This document shows positions 8,635 through 16,379 of a stretch of 64,000 nt of DNA, one piece after another. Each line of letters begins with the position of its first letter. Position 1 is the first letter of the stretch. The notes under the pieces are model-generated. The model was not told the DNA's origin and made no database searches. It saw nothing but the letters and a program-made list of their open reading frames with translations. Source of the DNA: Selenomonadaceae bacterium (GTDB taxonomy: Bacteria > Bacillota > Negativicutes > Selenomonadales > Selenomonadaceae). The translations under genes were made by a program, and so were the position numbers. Location of the stretch: assembly GCA_030523645.1 (NCBI GenBank), contig JAUNIB010000003.1, positions 62,001-126,000 on the forward strand, written 5' to 3'.

Positions 8635-9204
8635 TTAGGCAAAATATTCGTCGATTTTCTTTTTGGCGTCAGCCAAAATGCCCGGTATATCCTGCCCCAC
8701 TACATCCAGAAGCTCCGCCTGAAACAGCTTCGTCTCCGGTATCCCCCAGAAATCCTCACAGAGACGGGTTACATACCGGAAGCCTAGATTGCCGTCATAT
8801 ATCGGACCGCCGGAGGTGGAAACATAGTAGAGCTTCTTTGCCTTGCAAAGTCCGGTTGGTACGCCCTCGTCGGAATAGCCAAAGGTTATGTCCATAGCCT
8901 CGATATGCTCTATGTAGACCTTCAGTATCGAGGGGAAGGACATATCCCAGTAGGGAGCTGCCACTACGATTTCATCCGCTTCAGCAAACTGCTTCGCCCA
9001 ACGGAACATCTCATGGTCGAAGGCTTTTCCGTTTATCAACTCCACCCTCTTATTTACATAATCGCCGTCAATCGGCTGCAGCGGCTCATCAATGAGGCGA
9101 ATGACTTCCTTCTCGCCCTCCAGCTTGTTCATCAGATACTCGGCCAGCCCGCGGGTGCGTGACTCTTCACGAACACAGGCATCAACCAGTAAAATCTTCT
9201 TCAT
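8635..9204 (-). CDS. Flavodoxin-fold NAD(P)H-dependent oxidoreductase
   Basis: 189 residues with the flavodoxin-like order of NAD(P)H:quinone reductases and azoreductases: KKILLVDACVREESRT phosphate loop at the N-terminus, VVAAPYWDMSFPSILKVYI in the middle and STSGGPIYDG in the FMN-binding region. It probably reduces quinone or azo-type electron acceptors in the cytoplasm using FMN. It is transcribed alone, with the divergent FliB-like gene upstream. The physiological substrate cannot be assigned. Confidence 0.85.
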   Translation of the reverse strand: MKKILLVDACVREESRTRGLAEYLMNKLEGEKEVIRLIDEPLQPIDGDYVNKRVELINGKAFDHEMFRWAKQFAEADEIVVAAPYWDMSFPSILKVYIEHIEAMDITFGYSDEGVPTGLCKAKKLYYVSTSGGPIYDGNLGFRYVTRLCEDFWGIPETKLFQAELLDVVGQDIPGILADAKKKIDEYFA

Positions 9205-9424
9205 GCTTGGTTACCTCTTTTCGACGATTTATTTCTATCCTTGCCTCCCATTATAGCATATTGTCGGTGAATCATCACAATTCGCATTTGGCAGGGATAA
9301 CGATAGGTACTATAATAATGTGCAGATCCTACGGCATGGCAGTCTGCAAAGAAGTCCTTTATGAACGACAGATGTTTCTTTCAGACTTAGATGCCGGTAA
9401 ACCTGGACTTACCGGAGATAGACA

Positions 9425-10309
9425 ATGATTACCATACTTCCGACCTTCTACGACGACTTTTCCTGCCTTGCCGACGGCTGTCATCACAGCTGCTGCCGAG
9501 GCTGGGAGATAGACATCGACCCGGCCACTGCCGACCTTTACCGGTCACTGCAGACACCCCTCGGCGAACTGATACGACGAAACATCAATACTACCGGTGA
9601 AGGAACCTCCTTCCGTCTCACCGAGGATGAGCGCTGTCCCTTCCTGCAGACTGACGGTCTCTGCCAGCTCATTCGCGAAGCGGGGGAGGATATCCTCTGC
9701 GACATCTGCACCAATCACCCCCGCTTCTTTGTCATGGCCGGAGATATCGAGTTGGGCGGTGTCGGCCTGTCCTGTGAAAAGTCCGTGGAGCTGCTGCTGG
9801 CGGACACTTCCCCTCTGACATTCTGCGCTGAAGATGACGGCCACAAATTTTCCTTCGCCGAAGTCTTTCAGCTCACAGGAATTGACATCAAAGACAGCGA
9901 CCTCTACTTTACCCCCGACACTTCTCTGTCATTCAATCTTGCTGTCATTGATGTCCTGTCCCGAACCGAGCCCATAGACGAACAGTGGACGGCCAGCCTT
10001 GCTGACCTTCGCGCCCAGCTTCCATCATCTGAAGGACTGCTAAAAAAATACGCTGAGGAGTATCCTCCCCAGCTTTTCAATCGTCTTTATCAGTATATCC
10101 TCTATCGCCAGCTTTGCTGCGCCGATGAAGCCGGCCCGGACAAAGTCGTTGTCTACGCCCGCTCGTCCGCCCAATACATTTTCTGCGTCACTGCCATGCG
10201 AGGCGACCTTCCCGAGCAGATACGCCGCTGGTCTGAGCAAATAGAATATTGTCCGGAGAATGTGGAGCTGCTATTGAATGAGGCTGCACCTTCTTCCCCT
10301 TGCCTATAA
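9425..10309 (+). CDS. FliB-like lysine-N-methylase, short
   Basis: 294 residues. The N-terminus has the cysteine pattern of flagellin lysine-N-methylases (CLADGCHHSCCRGWEIDID; then CPFL, GLCQLI, LCDICTNHPRFF and LSCEKS). These Cys residues are thought to bind an iron-sulfur cluster. FliB proteins are usually closer to 380-400 residues, so the C-terminal part is reduced here. Ribosome site GGAG lies 7 nt before the ATG. No flagellar gene is nearby, so the target (flagellin or another surface protein) is open. A strong hairpin follows the stop. Confidence 0.78.
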   Translation: MITILPTFYDDFSCLADGCHHSCCRGWEIDIDPATADLYRSLQTPLGELIRRNINTTGEGTSFRLTEDERCPFLQTDGLCQLIREAGEDILCDICTNHPRFFVMAGDIELGGVGLSCEKSVELLLADTSPLTFCAEDDGHKFSFAEVFQLTGIDIKDSDLYFTPDTSLSFNLAVIDVLSRTEPIDEQWTASLADLRAQLPSSEGLLKKYAEEYPPQLFNRLYQYILYRQLCCADEAGPDKVVVYARSSAQYIFCVTAMRGDLPEQIRRWSEQIEYCPENVELLLNEAAPSSPCL

Positions 10310-10325
10310 AGCTAAACAGAGAAAA

Positions 10326-10357
10326 ATTGGCGGAGTGACACTGGTCACTCCGCCAAT
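10326..10357. terminator. Bidirectional terminator between the fliB-like and GNAT genes
   Basis: Perfect 14-bp stem (ATTGGCGGAGTGAC with its complement) and a 4-nt ACTG loop, between convergent genes; AAAA on the left gives a U-run for the minus-strand transcript. Confidence 0.88.
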
Positions 10358-10368
10358 CCTTATTTCAT

Positions 10369-10995
10369 TCAGAAAATTTGTCCCGGCAGTTTCAGCTTCT
10401 CCATATACGGAAAGGATTTATCAAATTCTTCTGCTTCGGTTTCATCTATCAGATATGCATCCGGTGTAGCGTACTCTCCCGTGATACCGTCAAGATAGCC
10501 GTCGATAAGCTCCCGGCAAAGGAAAAACGAGGCATCTGCCCCTTCAGGCAAGCCATGATACCTTATACCGAAATTCTCTGCAAAAGAAAAGCCACTCTTT
10601 CCATAGAAGTCGATATTCCCCTCGAAGCAAAGGGCTCCGCATCCGGCTTCTTCCGCCTTCGCAAGTGAATAATCCAGGAGCATTTTGCCGTACCCCTGCC
10701 CTTTCAGCTCATTTGCAATACATACCGGCCCCATCGTCATTATGGGAATGTTCCTGCCGTCATCTGCCTTTATGACAGTTTTCACGAAGACATTCTGCCC
10801 GATGATTTTTCCGTTCTGTATCATTACGATATCAAGCTCCGGCACAAAATCACTATGTTCGCGCAGTAAATGCAGCAGATAATGCTCAACGCACCCCGGA
10901 CGATACACATTCCAAAAGCTTTCCCTTACCAGCTCTTCGACCTGCCGATATTCTTCTTTTCTTTCCAAACGAAATGTTATGTTATTTTTATTCAT
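10369..10995 (-). CDS. GNAT-family N-acetyltransferase
   Basis: 208 residues. The acetyl-CoA binding motif A is visible as MGPVCIANELKGQGYGKML (V-x-x-x-x-x-G-x-G-x-G/A type), followed by ALCFEGNIDFYGKSGF, the usual beta-bulge and FY-x-K-x-GF end of the GNAT fold. The C-terminal about 60 residues lie beyond the core. It should transfer acetyl from acetyl-CoA to a small molecule or protein; the substrate is not predictable. Monocistronic, with a terminator shared with the convergent methylase gene. Confidence 0.85.
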   Translation of the reverse strand: MNKNNITFRLERKEEYRQVEELVRESFWNVYRPGCVEHYLLHLLREHSDFVPELDIVMIQNGKIIGQNVFVKTVIKADDGRNIPIMTMGPVCIANELKGQGYGKMLLDYSLAKAEEAGCGALCFEGNIDFYGKSGFSFAENFGIRYHGLPEGADASFFLCRELIDGYLDGITGEYATPDAYLIDETEAEEFDKSFPYMEKLKLPGQIF

Positions 10996-11040
10996 TGTTT
11001 TTCCTCCCGAATGTTGTTTTCTTCAACCGCTTTCCCAGCA

Positions 11041-11071
11041 GGAGGTTTGTTCAGACTGCAAGCAAACCTCC
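11041..11071. other. Isolated hairpin upstream of the GNAT gene
   Basis: GGAGGTTTG and CAAACCTCC surround 13 nt. It has no T-run on either strand. It may be a remnant terminator for the ATPase transcript or part of the GNAT leader. Confidence 0.3.
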
Positions 11072-11236
11072 GCTAGGCTGCCGCAATCTCCACTGAATTG
11101 TAATTGTACTTACGCAAAAAGCACTCTCCTGAAAAATAATAATAAATCAACAGATATGAGAGCAACGCCCTCAGTATTCTGCTTCCATTGATATTATACC
11201 ACTGAAATGGTTAAAAGCCACAACTCTTTTTGAAGT

Positions 11237-12475
11237 TTAAATCAAATTCACTGGGCAATACCACACATCCCGCTTATATGGTACCAGTTCGTCTGCCATG
11301 CATATTACCAGTGCCGGCTGAATATCAAACTCACCTTTGAATTTCTCCAACACGTCAAAATTTCTGTCAGGATTTGCCGGATTCTTCCCCTTTTTTATTT
11401 CGATGGGATAGAGTTTCTTTCCGTCTATTATCAGCAAATCTATTTCTTTCTTATCCGCGTCTCTGTAATAATATAAAGGCGGTCTAGCCCCCTCATTATA
11501 GTAGTGCTTGATTATTTCTGTCACCACATAGGTCTCAAAGAAGGCCCCGTCCATTGCGCCATATTCAAGAGTTGAGGCATCCGGCCAACGGCACAGATAA
11601 GCAGCCAGGCCAGTATCCATGAAATACATCTTCGGTGTCTTTACAAGACGCTTACTAATATTGCTGAAGTACGGATGAAGAATATATATTATTCCCGACC
11701 GTTCCAGTATCGCCACCCATTCTTTTGCTGTAGGAGCTGAAACACCGATACTCTTTGCTATATCAGCATACTTCAGTTCCTGTCCGGTACGAGCCGCCAT
11801 AAACACCATGAAATCGTAAAACTCATTTAGTTTCCCAACCTGAGACAGCGCCTTTATATCCCGCTCAATATATGTGTTGATATAATCCATATAATAGCGC
11901 TTTACATCCAACTCCGGCACGACATTAGGCTTCGGCATACTCCCCTCATAAATTCGGTTAAAAACCTGATGCACATCGCGCTGTTGCCTTATCTGCTGCC
12001 TCTTCCTCAACGCCTCTATATCCGGGGAGAATGGTGCTGCCGGTATCCCATCCAGCTCTGCTGTAGACAAGCCGGCTAATTCAAACACGGCTACTCTTCC
12101 AGCTAAGGAATCAGCAATCTCCTTCATCATTACAAATTTCTGCGAACCAGTCAGCCAATACATTCCGGCATTGTTTTCTCCCTTTAACGCCTTCATATCT
12201 ACTCGACGCTTTATCTCCAAAAGCAAAGAAGGGACTCTCTGAAACTCATCGATTAAAAGCGGCTCACCATATGTATCAAAGAACAGCTCCGGATCAATCT
12301 CAGCCAGTCTCCGGGCGTTCACATCATCCATTGTTACATATCTGCGCGTTTTATCACTCAGATGATACAGCATGGTGGATTTCCCCACCTGCCTTTGGCC
12401 TGTTACCATAACCACCGGATAGAGACTGCTAGCCTCCAATATTTCCGATTCCATATGCCTAGATATATAATCCAT
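11237..12475 (-). CDS. AAA ATPase with C-terminal DUF4143 domain
   Basis: 412 residues. The N-terminal AAA part has Walker A (VTGQRQVGKSTMLYHL), Walker B (LLIDEFQRVP) and the sensor-like YWLTGSQKF; DUF4143 follows, ending with a nuclease-like EIDLLIIDGKKLYPIEIKKG motif near the C-terminus, which resembles the E-x-K core of PD-(D/E)xK folds. Proteins of this type are abundant, spread horizontally and have no settled function. The gene stands alone. A perfect long palindrome abuts its ribosome site (separate entry). Base composition is more AT-rich than in neighbouring genes, which fits horizontal acquisition. Confidence 0.88.
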   Translation of the reverse strand: MDYISRHMESEILEASSLYPVVMVTGQRQVGKSTMLYHLSDKTRRYVTMDDVNARRLAEIDPELFFDTYGEPLLIDEFQRVPSLLLEIKRRVDMKALKGENNAGMYWLTGSQKFVMMKEIADSLAGRVAVFELAGLSTAELDGIPAAPFSPDIEALRKRQQIRQQRDVHQVFNRIYEGSMPKPNVVPELDVKRYYMDYINTYIERDIKALSQVGKLNEFYDFMVFMAARTGQELKYADIAKSIGVSAPTAKEWVAILERSGIIYILHPYFSNISKRLVKTPKMYFMDTGLAAYLCRWPDASTLEYGAMDGAFFETYVVTEIIKHYYNEGARPPLYYYRDADKKEIDLLIIDGKKLYPIEIKKGKNPANPDRNFDVLEKFKGEFDIQPALVICMADELVPYKRDVWYCPVNLI

Positions 12476-12485
12476 AGTTCCATCC

Positions 12486-12524
12486 CTCTGCGTAAAATAA
12501 AGTGTAACTTTATTTTACGCAGAG
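12486..12524 (-). promoter_or_regulatory. Perfect 18-bp-arm palindrome at the start of the DUF4143 ATPase gene
   Basis: CTCTGCGTAAAATAAAGT and its exact complement are separated by 3 nt. The left end (CTCT on plus, AGAG on minus) overlaps the GAGG ribosome site, and the palindrome ends 10 bp before the start codon. It could be a repressor operator or an mRNA hairpin that blocks initiation. Confidence 0.7.
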
Positions 12525-12632
12525 CATCAATCAATGTCAATGTCTTTCATTCAGTAAATTGGGTGCAATCCCTCTTTTCGAAGTAAAACTGTTCATCATA
12601 TTAAACACTTTTACCAAATCCAGCAAAACTGT

Positions 12633-15137
12633 TTAATAGAAAGTTTCCACCGTCAGCCGTTTGCCGTCGGTATGAAAAACAACCGCCCCGTCAAGGTCTG
12701 TACGCAGTATCTGACAGCCCTGAGCAGTCAGTCTGTCCAACACGGTCTTGTGTGGATGGCCGAAGGAATTCTGAAAGCCGGCAGAGATGACCGCCGCCGC
12801 CGGACTGACCCTCCGAAGAAAACTCTCCCCGGAAGAAGAATGTGACCCGTGATGAGCCACCTGAAGAACCGAAGCCTTCAACGCTTCGGTTCTTTTATTT
12901 CCCTCGCCGTATTTCGTCAGCAGTCTTTCTTCCCCTGCCGCCGGCAAATCTCCCGTAAAAAGGAATGATATATCCCCGGCGGTTACCTTCAGCACCATGG
13001 AATATTCATTACCTCTGCCGCTCTTTCCGTCAGCGTTACCCACAGGCACGGCGGTGTCCATGACTTCTGCCTTTACACCGTCAATATCATATACCGTACC
13101 CGGTACCGGCGCCGTCATATCGATTGCCTCCCTCTCACTGCCTGACAGATACATTGCCGAGAAGTAGGCATCCCTGCCCTCCCCGGCAGTAATGAGCCGG
13201 GCGGGCACCGCTCCTGCCGACCTCTGCCATCGCCATACTGCACCGGCTCCTCCCGCATGGTCCGCATGGGCGTGAGTGAGAAAGATATGAGTCAGATCCT
13301 CCGGCTGCACTCCGTAATGCTTCAAATACGGCACTACCACCCTCGCTCCGATATCGAAATTGCTGTCAATAGTTCCTCCCGTATCAATCAAAAATGCCTG
13401 TCTCCGAGGGGTAACCACCAGAGCAGCATTCCCCTGTCCCACATCAATAAAGTGAACCGAGGTAATATTCCTCTCCGGTGAAAAGGCCCACAGCAGCCCG
13501 CCAATCGATAACACAATCCCAAGAGCAGTCGGCAGCAACCTCCTCCCCTGGATATATTTTCCTGCCCAGTCCAATCCCTGCAGAATCCCTTCGGCCATAA
13601 AGCTCCTGCTTTTCTTCCAGAGAAGCAGACAGAGAAGACTGTAATATCCGACTGTCATCGGCAGTGAGAGTGTCGGCAGATAGATATTGCCAAACGGCAT
13701 ACCTGCCAGCAAAGCCGACAATTCCCGGACGGCCCCCATGGTCAGTCCTGCCGTCACAAAGGTCAGCTTCATCAGCGGCGGCAGTATGAGACCGGCTATC
13801 CCACCAAGGAGCGTCACCGCAATAATAAAGTCTACCAGTGGAACAATCAGCAGATTGGCCGCGAAGGACGACAGGGAGAACTGATTGAAATACCAGGCGA
13901 TAACCGGCAGCGTAGAAATATTTGCCCCAAAGGTGACAGCCAGTCCCATTGCCAGCCAGCGGGGCAGACCTCTGTCCGTCAGCAGAGCGGTGACCTCGGG
14001 GGCAATATAAATCAGCCCGGCAGTAGCCAAAAAGGAAAGCTGAAAGCTGATGTCATACAGCCAACGAGGCTCATAAATCAGCAGAGCGGCCGCCAAAATC
14101 ACCAGCAACCTGCCTCCGTCCCGGCTGTCTCCTCTCCCCCAGACAAAAGCGCCAAATGCCGCTATTGCCATAAGACCGGAGCGAACTACCGGAGGGATAA
14201 GTCCCGACAGCAGGCTGTACAGCAAAACGACTCCTGTCAGCCCCGCAAAAATCACGCGCCGCTTCAGCCGCAGCATCTCTCCCAGCCAAAGGACAATTCC
14301 CGCCAGCAAGGCCATGTGCGAGCCGGACACGGAAAGGATATGGACAATTCCCGTCAGGGTAAAGCTCTCTACCAGTCCTGGGTCAAGGTCACCGTAACCG
14401 CCGAAAAGCATAGCCATGACCGCCGCCCTGTCCCGATCGGGCATTGTCTCCCCAAGGCTCCGGCTGTAATGCTCCCGCAGCCGTACCATCTGCCGCCTCA
14501 GATGCATCCAGCCGGACAGCTCATCCTCTGCAGACCGGCTGACTGTCAGCGTCACCGCCGTCACCCGGCCGCTTATTCCCCTGGATTTAGCTTGACGGAC
14601 AGTATCAATCCGACCGGGGTTGCCGTAGCCCCGTATAGCCCGGAGCTTGCCGAAGACCTTCACCCTGTCACCGATTTCCAAGGGAGAGAATTCCCCATCC
14701 GGCTGCTTCATTATCTCCGAAACATACAGCTGTCCCCCTGCCGACAGATTACTGCTTTCTGTCACCCGAAGGACAAACCGCCGCCGCGGCTTGCCGTTTA
14801 CCACGCCGACCTCCGGACTTTCCTCTACCACTCCGGCAAGCTTCACCTGCTCACCGGCCAGGCGGCTGTAGTCAGGCTCCCCTAAGGCACATTCATAGCG
14901 AAGAAATCCCAGCAGAAAAAAGAGAGCCGTCACAGGTGCAAAGAAAAAGACACTCTCCCGGGCCGCACATACCCCGGACAGTGCCAAAAGAAAAACGGAC
15001 AGTCCCCCCAGCCCTGCCAGCAGGGAAAGGGAAATCAGTCCGCAGATATCGGCAATAATAATGCCCGCTCCAAGGAGCAGACAAAGCACATTGAGAAAGA
15101 AAAGCTGGTGCTGACCAAGCCGAAACAGTGATTTCAT
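12633..15137 (-). CDS. comEC: Competence DNA-uptake channel ComEC/Rec2
   Basis: About 834 residues. The N-terminus has several membrane segments and an OB-fold DUF4131 region (about 60-200). The polytopic Competence domain follows (about 230-500, with LSVSGSHMALLAG). A C-terminal metallo-beta-lactamase-like domain begins HFIDVGQGNAALV and carries the metal motif THAHADHAGG. ComEC forms the inner-membrane channel through which single-stranded DNA enters during natural transformation. ATG 15137 has AGGTG 6 nt upstream; GTG 15146 is less likely. It follows comEA by 23 nt, the usual late-competence order, but no comEB or holA is attached. Confidence 0.93.
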   Translation of the reverse strand: MKSLFRLGQHQLFFLNVLCLLLGAGIIIADICGLISLSLLAGLGGLSVFLLALSGVCAARESVFFFAPVTALFFLLGFLRYECALGEPDYSRLAGEQVKLAGVVEESPEVGVVNGKPRRRFVLRVTESSNLSAGGQLYVSEIMKQPDGEFSPLEIGDRVKVFGKLRAIRGYGNPGRIDTVRQAKSRGISGRVTAVTLTVSRSAEDELSGWMHLRRQMVRLREHYSRSLGETMPDRDRAAVMAMLFGGYGDLDPGLVESFTLTGIVHILSVSGSHMALLAGIVLWLGEMLRLKRRVIFAGLTGVVLLYSLLSGLIPPVVRSGLMAIAAFGAFVWGRGDSRDGGRLLVILAAALLIYEPRWLYDISFQLSFLATAGLIYIAPEVTALLTDRGLPRWLAMGLAVTFGANISTLPVIAWYFNQFSLSSFAANLLIVPLVDFIIAVTLLGGIAGLILPPLMKLTFVTAGLTMGAVRELSALLAGMPFGNIYLPTLSLPMTVGYYSLLCLLLWKKSRSFMAEGILQGLDWAGKYIQGRRLLPTALGIVLSIGGLLWAFSPERNITSVHFIDVGQGNAALVVTPRRQAFLIDTGGTIDSNFDIGARVVVPYLKHYGVQPEDLTHIFLTHAHADHAGGAGAVWRWQRSAGAVPARLITAGEGRDAYFSAMYLSGSEREAIDMTAPVPGTVYDIDGVKAEVMDTAVPVGNADGKSGRGNEYSMVLKVTAGDISFLFTGDLPAAGEERLLTKYGEGNKRTEALKASVLQVAHHGSHSSSGESFLRRVSPAAAVISAGFQNSFGHPHKTVLDRLTAQGCQILRTDLDGAVVFHTDGKRLTVETFY

Positions 15138-15160
15138 CAGCCCCACCTGTTCTCCTCTGT

Positions 15161-15796
15161 CTACAGGGCAAGCCTGCCCTTCATCTTCTCATATCGGCCT
15201 GCACCGATTCCCGGCACCAGCTGTATATCCTCTATACGCCGAAAAGCTCCGTGTCGGCTGCGGTGTTCGATGATTCGCCCGGCCAAAGCAGGACCTATTC
15301 CCGGCAGAGTCTCCAGCTGAGCGGCTGTTGCCGTGTTGAGCCGGACTACGCTGTTATCTCCGCTGCCGCCGCTGACCGCCGTCGCAGAGGCATCCCTCAT
15401 TCCTTCCGGTGCGGCAGGAACCACTACAGAATCTCCGTCCTTTAGCGGCTGCGCCAAATTCAGCCGCTGGGTATCAGCCATAAGGCCAAAGCCGCCGGCG
15501 GCCTTTACCGCATCCTCGATGCGGCTGCTCCCCGGAAGCTCGTATACGCCCGGCGCCTTTACCGCCCCGGTCACGAATACCACCAGCTTTTCTCCGCTGA
15601 CAGCTGGGCCGGTCGTTGTCCCGCTTCCGGTATCCTGCGGAGCAGAGGGTGTCTGAGTGACACCGCCGCCGGTCACCGTCACCGGCTTCCCAGTCGACTG
15701 CAGAGGGTCGCCATCCGGCCATAAATAAAAGACGACGCCCAATGCCAACGCTGTCATCGCAAGCAGTACGGCTGCTTGTCGTTTGAACATTGGCAT
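15161..15796 (-). CDS. comEA: Competence DNA receptor ComEA
   Basis: About 211 residues. One N-terminal membrane anchor (AAVLLAMTALALGVVFYLWP), a Thr/Gly-rich linker, an SLBB domain (VFVTGAVKAPGVYELPGSSR) and a C-terminal double helix-hairpin-helix (LNTATAAQLETLPGIGPALA, then IQLVPGIGAGRYEKMK). ComEA binds incoming double-stranded DNA at the outer face of the cytoplasmic membrane and passes it to ComEC, encoded next. ATG 15796 has GAGGTG at 6 nt; GTG 15805 lies in that site and is rejected. Part of a comEA-comEC operon. Confidence 0.92.
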   Translation of the reverse strand: MPMFKRQAAVLLAMTALALGVVFYLWPDGDPLQSTGKPVTVTGGGVTQTPSAPQDTGSGTTTGPAVSGEKLVVFVTGAVKAPGVYELPGSSRIEDAVKAAGGFGLMADTQRLNLAQPLKDGDSVVVPAAPEGMRDASATAVSGGSGDNSVVRLNTATAAQLETLPGIGPALAGRIIEHRSRHGAFRRIEDIQLVPGIGAGRYEKMKGRLAL

Positions 15797-15831
15797 GGGC
15801 GCCACCTCATCATTTCAAATATACTGTCAGG

Positions 15832-16248
15832 TTATTTTACAACGAGAACCGGGCACTTGGAATTTTCCAATACATACTGGCTTACGCTGCCCAGAAGCAT
15901 GCCCTTCATGACACCGAGTCCGCGGCTGCCCATAACAATCATATCAACCTTCTGCTCGTTGGCGAAGTCTACGATAGCCACAGCCGGAGAGCCGGTCATG
16001 GTGAAATCGCTGGCTTTGACGCCTGCGGGAACCATATCGAGAGCCTGCGCGATGATTGCCTTGCCGGCCTCGGCAATAGCCTCCAGCACCTTGTCGGTGA
16101 AGCAGGCGTTGATGGAAAGCTGGTTTACATTGGAAACCTGCAGGAACAGAATCTCTGCATCCTTAATTGCCTGAACATACTCGATAGCCTGCTTGATTGC
16201 ATCGGTTGCACTGGCGGAACCGTCGATAGGAACAAGAATCTTTTTCAT
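15832..16248 (-). CDS. Universal stress protein, UspA family
   Basis: 138 residues from ATG 16248, which has GGGGTG 6 nt upstream; a 15-residue upstream extension is rejected. The full Usp fold is present: KKILVPIDGSASATDAI at the start and the ATP-binding GSRGLGVMKGMLLGSVSQYV motif (G-2x-G-9x-G-S/T) near the end. It probably binds ATP and acts as a cytoplasmic stress protein. It lies just upstream of comEA on the same strand, but 35 nt separate them and co-transcription is not certain. Confidence 0.9.
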   Translation of the reverse strand: MKKILVPIDGSASATDAIKQAIEYVQAIKDAEILFLQVSNVNQLSINACFTDKVLEAIAEAGKAIIAQALDMVPAGVKASDFTMTGSPAVAIVDFANEQKVDMIVMGSRGLGVMKGMLLGSVSQYVLENSKCPVLVVK

Positions 16249-16379
16249 AGTACGCACCCCTTTTATAAAAATAAGACTCTCACGGCGAATCATTTATTCT
16301 ATGCAATTAATATTCGCTATATAATACAGCTTTCCTGCTTTACCGCAAAAATTTTATAATGCGCCTGCCGCTTTTCCTA

